This document shows positions 44,968-51,920 of a stretch of DNA of 64,000 nucleotides, one piece after another. Below the pieces are notes generated by a model, which was given only the letters and a program-made list of their open reading frames with translations, made no database searches and had not been told where the DNA came from. The DNA is from JALOOB01 sp964387985 (GTDB lineage Bacteria; Chloroflexota; Anaerolineae; CG2-30-64-16). Each line of letters opens with the position of its first letter. Within the stretch, counting starts at the first letter, position 1. The stretch is taken from positions 19,753 to 83,752 of the forward strand of contig CAYLZG010000003.1 in NCBI GenBank assembly GCA_964387985.1. The letters are read 5' to 3'. Position numbers and translations under genes: made by a program.

Positions 44968-45828
44968 GTGCCTCTCAAACGCGACCGGATTTCAGACGGC
45001 GTATATGTCTTCACTAGTGGCCTCTATGCGGAAGTCACCGCGACCGTCATCTTGACCGATGAGGGGGCTATCCTCGTGGATACCCTGCCCTTTCCACAGG
45101 AGACGCGGCAGATTCGCGACTTCGTAACCCAGCGCCGAACTAAGATTGACTATGTCATAAACACCCACTCGCACGCGGATCACATTTACGGAACCTATCT
45201 CTTTCCCGAAGCAGTGGTCATCGCACATTATCAATGTCGCCGGCTCATGGAGCGGCACGCTGAAGCAGCCTTGCAGCAGGCTAAGGAGCAGACCCCTGCA
45301 TTGGCCGAAGTGCGGATCCGCTATCCCGAGCTGTTGTTCAACGAGGGCATGACACTGCGTTTCGGTGGCAAGACGGTGGAACTGCGCTATGCGCCAGGCC
45401 ATAGCAAAGACGTGATCACGGTTCACGTCGTTGAAGATCGTCTGCTGGTGGCAAGCGATGCGGTCATGCCGGTGCCGTATGTCGTCGGCGGTGACCTGGA
45501 CGACATGATCCGTTCGCTGCAGACGATGAAGGGGCTGAGCCTAGAAAACCTGGTGCAGGGCCACGGCGAGGTGTTGCTGCGCGGCGAGATCGAAGAGACG
45601 CTGGAAGCAGGGATCCACTACCTGCGAATGGTTGACCGGCTGGTTCGCGAGCGCATCGCGCGCGGCGTCGCCCGTAATAACATCCTGGACATCACCATCG
45701 AAGAATGTGGCCTGTCGCGAATACCCCTGGGCGGCCTCGTCCAGAAGCTTCATCAGGCCAATCTTCTAACCCTCTACGACGCGTACCGGTCGGAGATTAA
45801 GCCCCGAAAGGCTGCCGCGGCTGTTTAG
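44968..45828 (+). CDS. Metallo-beta-lactamase-fold hydrolase
   Basis: A 286-residue MBL-fold protein. The metal motif is THSHADHIYGT (H-x-H-x-D-H, about residues 66-76), with further ligands in APGHSKDVI (about 142) and the conserved Asp in LLVASDAVMPVP (about 163). The N-terminal half resembles the glyoxalase II/beta-lactamase-like group; substrate unknown. The start is GTG 44968, with GGGGGAG upstream. The C-terminal 60 residues (IARGVARNNILDITIEECG) form an extra helical segment. Convergent with the next gene, 11 bases between stops. Confidence 0.85.
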   Translation: MPLKRDRISDGVYVFTSGLYAEVTATVILTDEGAILVDTLPFPQETRQIRDFVTQRRTKIDYVINTHSHADHIYGTYLFPEAVVIAHYQCRRLMERHAEAALQQAKEQTPALAEVRIRYPELLFNEGMTLRFGGKTVELRYAPGHSKDVITVHVVEDRLLVASDAVMPVPYVVGGDLDDMIRSLQTMKGLSLENLVQGHGEVLLRGEIEETLEAGIHYLRMVDRLVRERIARGVARNNILDITIEECGLSRIPLGGLVQKLHQANLLTLYDAYRSEIKPRKAAAAV

Positions 45829-45839
45829 CGCCTCCCCAG

Positions 45840-47891
45840 TCAGGGAGTAATCCGGATCTGAGCCACGCGCACCGTCTTTGCGTCCTCGGACTCGATCAAC
45901 ACAGTGCTGGTCCCTGCCTTGAGATCCATCGGGATTGAAATGGGATTGCCGGAGATGTCGGCAATCGTCGCGACGTCGCCAGGCGCAAGCATCACGTCAA
46001 GGGTTGCCTTACCCTCCCGATCCGCCACCACCAGCAAAGTCGCCTCTCGGGTGAAGCTGCGCGTTCCGGTGACGCTATCGAACGATCCCCAGCCTTCACC
46101 TAACATAACGTACGGATCGTGCACGCCCTTGTCGCTGACTTCATACACGGTAAGGCGGGTGTCCTCGAATGCTGGCGTCTGGCCGCTGAAGATCTCTGCA
46201 GCTGCTTCCTCGGTGTATTCGCGCTCCGCGCCTCCGGGCATTTTGTAGCGATCCAGCACGACCCAGCGCACGTCCAAGCCGGCCAGCACCTGCTGCCCCT
46301 GCTTACGTAGGTCCAGGTCAATGATATCCGGTCCGAGATGGCGGAAATGCTGGAGCACAGGTGCACGATGGACCAGGGTTCGGGGATCATCCCGGCTGAT
46401 GTAAGCGACAGTCAGTGCCTTACCATGCTCAGTTTGATACAACAAATATCCTGGCCGGTCCCAGTTCGCCGGCAGGTTGAGCACTGCGCCGGATCGGCTA
46501 TCCTCGGCCAGCGCACCATACCACGAAGGCGTGTCAGGCGGGCTCATCGGGTAAGGGATCGGAAGAAACTCGAACAGCACCAACACCATGGAGACTGTGC
46601 CGACTAAAAGGCCTCGTGTGCGATTCTGCATGAGCGAGTTCAGCCCGCCTGCAGCCAGGACGCCGAGCGCCAGCATCAGGATTACGTCGAGCCGGCTGAT
46701 CGATCGCATGATGTTGATGAAGGGCAATCTGGCAATGGCTGCATAGGGCAGCGCGATCTCGGCGCCGCCCGGCCATAGAACTGGCTGCCCTCCGATATGA
46801 AGGACGGGACCAAGCGAGAGGATGAAGAAAGCCAGTGCCGCGCCCAGCCACAGGCCTTTCATGCCGCGCCGCCATTGCGAGAACAACCCGATGACGGCCA
46901 GCCCGAGGACCGTAAATCCCGCGAACACTGTGTATTCGGATATCGTCGAGGTGAAGCGCTCGCCCTGTGTCCTTGCCCATTCTCCCCACAAAGGATGAAA
47001 CCCCTGGGGCGTGACAAATGCAAGCAGATCGGCTGACAACTGGCGGCTTTGGGCCGCATCCGGGACCATGTAGGAGGCTTGCCATGCTTCCCGCACCATC
47101 GGAATCAGCAGCGGGCTGAGTGCCACCGCGGCTGTGATCCCTGCCGCTGCAAGGGCTGTCAAGCCGCGGCCGAGCGCGTTCCGGTGGGTCGCTCGCAAGC
47201 TGCGAAGGCTGAACCAGGCCGCCGCCACTGCGGTGAAGAGGATGCAGTAGAAAGCATAGTACCAGTCGCAGAGCGCTACAAGGATCAGGAAGAGAGCGGC
47301 CAGCATCCCCTCCCGCGCGATGCGTCGCACGCCAGCACCTTCTGCGGCCCGGAGCGCTCTCACGACATAGAGCGCATAGAAGGGCAGCCACGCGAGCGCA
47401 ATGAGCTGCATGTGGCCCAGCAGGTGGGCGAAGTGATAGGGTGAGAAGGTGAAGATGGCCCCCGCGAGAAACGCCGCAAGGCGGCTGCTGTTGGCTCCGA
47501 TCACCTGCCGGGCAAGCAGATAGCCTCCCAGCCCGCCGGCCGTGAAGCTGAACACGACGACAGCGTTGTATTCGGGCAGCAGTCCAAAGGCGAGTTGCAT
47601 CGGGAGAAAGGTAATCCCATTGAAGGCATTGAGTGTGTGGAAAAGCAGGCTCACCCCTGTGGGGTGGTAGAGCAGATCGGTGAACCACGGCCACGTGATG
47701 CGATCGACTAACGCAGTCTTGACCCACCACAGATTCCAGTAGTTCTGCCATCCATCGAAGGAGTCGCCTGGAATAGCCGATGAGAACTTCAGGACCAGCG
47801 GATAAGTCATGCCCGCGGTGAGGGCAAGGTATCCCAAGAGTGCCAGTAAGGCGGTGGCGCCCCCTTGCGACTCGCGTCGTGGTGTTTTCAT
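45840..47891 (-). CDS. Large polytopic membrane protein, GT-C/YfhO-like
   Basis: A 683-residue protein with about 12-13 hydrophobic helices followed by a roughly 200-residue extracytoplasmic domain. The first loop GDSFDGWQNYWNLWWVK (about residues 40-56) carries an acidic/aromatic pattern seen in GT-C glycosyltransferases and YfhO-type proteins, after which come FSPYHFAHLLGHMQLIALAW and MRSISRLDVILMLAL. The C-terminal section (LVVADREGKATLDVMLAPGD) looks beta-rich. It probably transfers sugars from polyprenyl donors to surface polymers, but no donor motif is firm. ATG 47891 was chosen over Met codons that run toward the cyclodeaminase gene. Confidence 0.6.
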   Translation of the reverse strand: MKTPRRESQGGATALLALLGYLALTAGMTYPLVLKFSSAIPGDSFDGWQNYWNLWWVKTALVDRITWPWFTDLLYHPTGVSLLFHTLNAFNGITFLPMQLAFGLLPEYNAVVVFSFTAGGLGGYLLARQVIGANSSRLAAFLAGAIFTFSPYHFAHLLGHMQLIALAWLPFYALYVVRALRAAEGAGVRRIAREGMLAALFLILVALCDWYYAFYCILFTAVAAAWFSLRSLRATHRNALGRGLTALAAAGITAAVALSPLLIPMVREAWQASYMVPDAAQSRQLSADLLAFVTPQGFHPLWGEWARTQGERFTSTISEYTVFAGFTVLGLAVIGLFSQWRRGMKGLWLGAALAFFILSLGPVLHIGGQPVLWPGGAEIALPYAAIARLPFINIMRSISRLDVILMLALGVLAAGGLNSLMQNRTRGLLVGTVSMVLVLFEFLPIPYPMSPPDTPSWYGALAEDSRSGAVLNLPANWDRPGYLLYQTEHGKALTVAYISRDDPRTLVHRAPVLQHFRHLGPDIIDLDLRKQGQQVLAGLDVRWVVLDRYKMPGGAEREYTEEAAAEIFSGQTPAFEDTRLTVYEVSDKGVHDPYVMLGEGWGSFDSVTGTRSFTREATLLVVADREGKATLDVMLAPGDVATIADISGNPISIPMDLKAGTSTVLIESEDAKTVRVAQIRITP

Positions 47892-47958
47892 CTGTCTCTT
47901 CATGCCGGAACACGGCGTCGCGGCTGTAAGGCAGCGCGAAGCACGTCCCGTTGGGTCT

Positions 47959-48582
47959 TCATGCCTCGAGGGCGCGCTCCAACGCTGCATCCGCGTTCGC
48001 TACCAGTCCTGCAACCCGGGCTTCTGCGTGGGCGCGGAATTCGGCATCGTTCAGGCCCTGGAGGTTGATTCTGACATCGTGGACCGCCCCCAGCGTAGCA
48101 GCGTGCGCCAGCAACGCAGCCACAACGGCATCGCCCGATGCATGTCTGTTGCCGTGCTCGCGCGCCTGGACGGCCAGGTTCAAGACCTGGATGCTCGCCT
48201 CAGCAGTCGCAAGCGGAATGTCGGTTGCGTGTCGCAGTGCTTCTTGGATAGCGCTCTGTCGCTGCTCAATCGCCTGCTGGTCTCTCTTCGGCAGGCCATA
48301 GGCGGACATCAGATCCTTGAAAGCGATCGTGTCCGCATCAACCAGAGCAAGCAACTGGTTCCGCAACCGCTCGGCCTGGTCGGAGACCATCTGCATCTCA
48401 ACTTCGTGCTCGGCGTATGTCTTCCGGCCAATGGTGAGATGGGCCACCATCGCCGCCAGCGCCGCTCCCAGTCCGCCGGCCAGTGCGGCTGCAGAGCCGC
48501 CGCCGGGTGTTGGCTCGCCGGACGACAGCCGCTGAGTGTACTCCCGCAGGGTCAGTTCAATGAGTTGACCTGATGATCGCAT
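47959..48582 (-). CDS. Cyclodeaminase/cyclohydrolase family protein (FTCD-C/FchA-like)
   Basis: A 207-residue all-helical protein of the formimidoyltetrahydrofolate cyclodeaminase family, which also includes methenyltetrahydrofolate cyclohydrolase FchA. The hallmark PTPGGGSAAALAGGLGAALAAMV is at about residues 25-47, followed by DTIAFKDLMSAYGLPK (about 83-98). It handles one-carbon folate intermediates. ATG 48582 has GGGAGG four to five bases upstream and a perfect -10 box at 48607-48612. It is a stand-alone gene before the large membrane protein. Confidence 0.88.
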   Translation of the reverse strand: MRSSGQLIELTLREYTQRLSSGEPTPGGGSAAALAGGLGAALAAMVAHLTIGRKTYAEHEVEMQMVSDQAERLRNQLLALVDADTIAFKDLMSAYGLPKRDQQAIEQRQSAIQEALRHATDIPLATAEASIQVLNLAVQAREHGNRHASGDAVVAALLAHAATLGAVHDVRINLQGLNDAEFRAHAEARVAGLVANADAALERALEA

Positions 48583-48606
48583 GACGCCTCCCGATGAATT
48601 CACGCC

Positions 48607-48635
48607 ATTATACGTGCCGCGCCCGGTGGGTGCAA
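48607..48635 (-). promoter_or_regulatory. Promoter of the cyclodeaminase gene
   Basis: Minus strand TTGCAC (48635-48630), 17 bases, perfect TATAAT (48612-48607). Confidence 0.5.
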
Positions 48636-48814
48636 AGCAATACGGTGCGCTAACAACTTGTTAACAAAAATGAAGCGCGCATCTAACAACGGTGGTCCAT
48701 AAAATAGAAGGGACTGATGTATCCACCGTCAGGTGTGATAAAATGTCCTTTGCCGGGGTATGCAGGACGAGTCTGCAACTACGGCCCCTGAATCCGCAAT
48801 CGTGTTCCGTTATC

Positions 48815-48820
48815 AGGAGG
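48815..48820 (+). promoter_or_regulatory. Ribosome binding site deciding the Hsp20 start
   Basis: AGGAGG eight bases before GTG 48829. It argues against the ATG 69 bases upstream. Confidence 0.65.
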
Positions 48821-48828
48821 GTGTGCAC

Positions 48829-49218
48829 GTGTATCGGGATAACTATGGCAGTGGCCGGTGGCAGATGGCCCACGAGACCATCTGGCGGCCGCCTACAGAC
48901 GTTTATGAGACTGGCACTTCGGTAGTGGTGGTCATTGAGATCGCCGGACTTGGACCGAACGACTACGAGATACTGCTGCGCGGACGTACGTTGATTGTTG
49001 CTGGCGAACGTCGCGACGCTGCCGAGAAACTGGCGTACCAACAGATGGAGATCCATCACGGCAAGTTCCGCACCCAGGTGCATTTGCCGTGGGCTCTCGA
49101 GAGCTCCGGCCAGGACGCCACCTATGACAATGGATTCTTGAAGATCACGCTGCCCAAGGCTACGGCGCGACGCGTGCCTGTGCGCACGGCAGTCAGTGAT
49201 CCGGATGAAGGTGAATGA
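48829..49218 (+). CDS. Small heat-shock protein (Hsp20/alpha-crystallin family)
   Basis: A 129-residue chaperone that holds unfolding proteins. The alpha-crystallin domain runs from about PPTDVYETGTSVVVVIEIAGL (residues 22-42) to the end. The conserved end motif appears as YDNGFLKITLPKA (in place of A-x-x-x-G-V-L). Two starts are possible: an ATG at 48760 with no good ribosome site, and GTG 48829 with AGGAGG (48815-48820) exactly eight bases upstream; the latter was chosen. The stop is one base before lon, so protein holding and degradation are coupled in one operon. Confidence 0.88.
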   Translation: MYRDNYGSGRWQMAHETIWRPPTDVYETGTSVVVVIEIAGLGPNDYEILLRGRTLIVAGERRDAAEKLAYQQMEIHHGKFRTQVHLPWALESSGQDATYDNGFLKITLPKATARRVPVRTAVSDPDEGE

Positions 49219-49219
49219 A

Positions 49220-51754
49220 ATGAGTGTGGGTGAACAGAGCGAAATCATGATCCCGGCCGAACTGCCGATTCTGCCGCTGCGCGGGGTAGTTGTCTACCCG
49301 ATGATGTGGCTGCCCCTGACTATTGGTCAGGAGCGATCCATCCGATTGGTGGATGACGCACTCGTTGACAGTTCAGATCAGCGAATCATTGGCCTGGTTA
49401 CTTCAAAGGCGCCCGATGTCGAGGAGCCCAACCCCGACCAGATCTATCAAGTCGGTACCGCGGCTATCGTCCATCGCATGTTGCGCGCGCCCGATGGCAC
49501 CATCCGCCTGATCGTTCAGGGTATCGAACGTATTCACATCGATGAGTATCTGCAGGAGCAGCCTTACCTGCGCGCGCGGGTCTCGCAGGTCCCCGATGAC
49601 GAGGGACCGCACGACCTCGAGCTGGAAGCCATGATGAGGGCGACGTTGGATCTATTCCGCCGCCTGGTTTCGCTCGTACCGCATATGCCGGAAGAGCTAG
49701 AAACCGCAGCGATGAACGCGACGAGCGCACGACAACTCGCCTACCTGGTTGCAGCCAGCACGCGTATGGAGCCCGAGCAGGCACAGGAAATCCTGGAAAT
49801 AGACCAGGTCAGCGAGAAACTGGTCAAGCTCAACAGCATCCTGTCCAAGGAGTTGGAGGTGCTCGAGCTGGGCAAGAAGATCCAGTCGCAAGCCCAGGAC
49901 GAAATGACCAAGATGCAGCGCGAGTACTTCTTGCGGGAGCAACTCAAAGCGATCCAGAAGGAGCTCGGTGAAGGTGATGAGCAGGAAGCTGAGATCCAGG
50001 ATTATGAGCGACGCATCGGGGAGGTAGGAATGCCTCCGGAGGCCGAAAAGGAGGCTCGCCGCGAGCTGGATCGCATGCGCAAGATGCCTTCCCAGGCTGC
50101 CGAATATACGGTGATCAAGACCTACCTGGACTGGATGGTCAACCTGCCGTGGAGCCAGTCGACGCCTGACAACCTGGACATTGCCCACGCGCGCCAGGTG
50201 CTCGATGAGGATCACTACGGCCTGGAGGAGATCAAGGACCGCATCCTGGAGTTTCTGGCCGTGCGCAAGCTGCGTATGGAGCGTAAGGCCGAGGCTGCGG
50301 CGCAGGCCGAATCAGAAGGTGGCGCGCCGCCCGAGACCGCGCAGATCGATCATATCCGGCGTGAGCGTGAGGGTGTGATTCTCTGTTTCGTGGGTCCGCC
50401 TGGCACCGGCAAGACGTCGTTGGGCCAATCGATCGCTCGCGCGATGGGCCGCAAGTTCATCCGCATGGCGCTGGGCGGCGTGCGGGACGAGGCGGAAATC
50501 CGCGGCTTCCGGCGCACTTACATCGGCTCGATGCCCGGCCGCATCATACAGAATATCCGCCGTGCGGAGAGCCGAAACCCTGTGTTCATCCTCGATGAGG
50601 TTGACAAATTGGGTCGCGACTTCAGGGGTGATCCTTCCAGCGCACTGTTGGAGGTGCTCGATCCCGAGCAAAACAGCGACTTCCGCGATCACTATTTGGA
50701 TGTGCCGTTCGACTTGAGCCAGGTCTTTTTCATCACCACTGCGAACTGGATGGAGACCATTCCGCAACCGCTGCTGGACCGCATGGAGATCATCCAGCTC
50801 TCGTCGTACACCGAGGAAGAGAAGGTAAAGATCGCCCACGGTTACCTCGTGCCGAGACAGGTCAGGGAAAACGGACTGCGCGCCGACGAGATCAGGTTCT
50901 CAGAAGATGCATTGCGTCGCATCGTGCGTGAGTACACCCGTGAAGCTGGCGTACGCAGCCTTGAGCGCCAGATCGGCCAGGTTGCACGAAAGGTGGCCAC
51001 GCGTGTGGCAGAGAAGGGCCCACAAGTGGGTGCGGTGGAAATCACCGCTGACAAGATACCCGACTATCTTGGACGCCCGAAATTTCTCGAGGACGTGGCC
51101 GAGCGTGTTGAAACTCCGGGCGTAGCGACCGGACTGGCGTGGACCCCCGTGGGTGGCGACGTGCTGTTCCTGGAAGCAACACGCATGCCGGGCAGCAAGG
51201 GTTTCACGTTGACAGGCCAGCTGGGCGATGTGATGAAGGAATCCGCTCAAGCCGCGCTTTCCTGGGTTCGCAACAAGGCGAAGGACTATGATGTCGCCGA
51301 GGACTTCTTTACCAAGAGCGATATCCACCTGCACATTCCTGCAGGCGCGACGCCGAAGGACGGGCCGAGTGCAGGCGTGACGATGGCTACGGCGTTGGTG
51401 AGCTTGCTGACCGGACGCCCTGTCCGCAAGAACGTCGGTATGACCGGCGAGATCACCTTGCGGGGCCAGGTGTTGCCGATTGGCGGGGTGAAGGAGAAGG
51501 TGCTGGCTGCGCACCGGTATGGGTTGACGACGGTGATCCTTCCCAAGCGCAACGAGGGAGATCTCGAGGAGGTGCCCGAGGCCGTGCGCAAGCAGATGAA
51601 CTTCGTCTTCGCCGAACGCGTGGAAGAGGTCATCGCTGCAGCGTTGACCGATCATCAGCCGGATACGGCTTCTGTGGAGCGGGCGGTTGCGGACATCTCG
51701 CAGCCCGCATCCGAACCGCAGCCGGCGGCCGAGGTGGCCGTCGTCCCAAGCTGA
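49220..51754 (+). CDS. lon: ATP-dependent protease Lon
   Basis: An 844-residue AAA+ serine protease that degrades damaged and regulatory proteins. The N-terminal substrate domain (LPILPLRGVVVYPMMWLPL) is followed by a coiled coil, Walker A GPPGTGKT (about residue 393), Walker B VFILDEVDKLG and the C-terminal proteolytic domain with catalytic Ser717 in KDGPSAGVTMA and Lys758 in IGGVKEKVLAAHRYG. The C-terminal tail is Ala/Pro-rich. ATG 49220 is one base after the Hsp20 stop; earlier Met codons lie inside Hsp20. Confidence 0.96.
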   Translation: MSVGEQSEIMIPAELPILPLRGVVVYPMMWLPLTIGQERSIRLVDDALVDSSDQRIIGLVTSKAPDVEEPNPDQIYQVGTAAIVHRMLRAPDGTIRLIVQGIERIHIDEYLQEQPYLRARVSQVPDDEGPHDLELEAMMRATLDLFRRLVSLVPHMPEELETAAMNATSARQLAYLVAASTRMEPEQAQEILEIDQVSEKLVKLNSILSKELEVLELGKKIQSQAQDEMTKMQREYFLREQLKAIQKELGEGDEQEAEIQDYERRIGEVGMPPEAEKEARRELDRMRKMPSQAAEYTVIKTYLDWMVNLPWSQSTPDNLDIAHARQVLDEDHYGLEEIKDRILEFLAVRKLRMERKAEAAAQAESEGGAPPETAQIDHIRREREGVILCFVGPPGTGKTSLGQSIARAMGRKFIRMALGGVRDEAEIRGFRRTYIGSMPGRIIQNIRRAESRNPVFILDEVDKLGRDFRGDPSSALLEVLDPEQNSDFRDHYLDVPFDLSQVFFITTANWMETIPQPLLDRMEIIQLSSYTEEEKVKIAHGYLVPRQVRENGLRADEIRFSEDALRRIVREYTREAGVRSLERQIGQVARKVATRVAEKGPQVGAVEITADKIPDYLGRPKFLEDVAERVETPGVATGLAWTPVGGDVLFLEATRMPGSKGFTLTGQLGDVMKESAQAALSWVRNKAKDYDVAEDFFTKSDIHLHIPAGATPKDGPSAGVTMATALVSLLTGRPVRKNVGMTGEITLRGQVLPIGGVKEKVLAAHRYGLTTVILPKRNEGDLEEVPEAVRKQMNFVFAERVEEVIAAALTDHQPDTASVERAVADISQPASEPQPAAEVAVVPS

Positions 51755-51806
51755 TCTCTCATCCGGCGGACTTGACGGCTTCACAAACGGCGCGCATGTG
51801 CTTAAC

Positions 51807-51835
51807 TTGACAGGCGCACCAAAAATCAACATAAT
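51807..51835 (+). promoter_or_regulatory. Strong promoter of the PHP/AlbA_2 gene
   Basis: A perfect TTGACA (51807-51812), 17 bases, CATAAT (51830-51835, 5 of 6). Transcription would start near 51842, giving a leader of about 79 bases. Confidence 0.7.
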
Positions 51836-51863
51836 ATCGTACAGTACGGATTGTGCCGGCGTA

Positions 51864-51888
51864 GGGCTCGGTCTGGAGGACCGGGCCC
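51864..51888 (+). promoter_or_regulatory. Leader hairpin upstream of the PHP/AlbA_2 gene
   Basis: GGGCTCGGTC (51864-51873) pairs with GACCGGGCCC (51879-51888; one G-U) around a 5-base loop, then TCTGTTT. It lies between a strong promoter and the GTG start, so it could be an attenuator or a stability element rather than the lon terminator. Confidence 0.5.
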
Positions 51889-51920
51889 TCTGTTTAAGAA
51901 AGGAGTGTTGAACTACACCT

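Noticed and set aside
46534..47913. 459-codon open frame on the minus strand
   Set aside because: Lies inside the large membrane protein gene in another frame; composition (Arg/His/Pro-rich, no hydrophobic segments) is that of a frame shadow.
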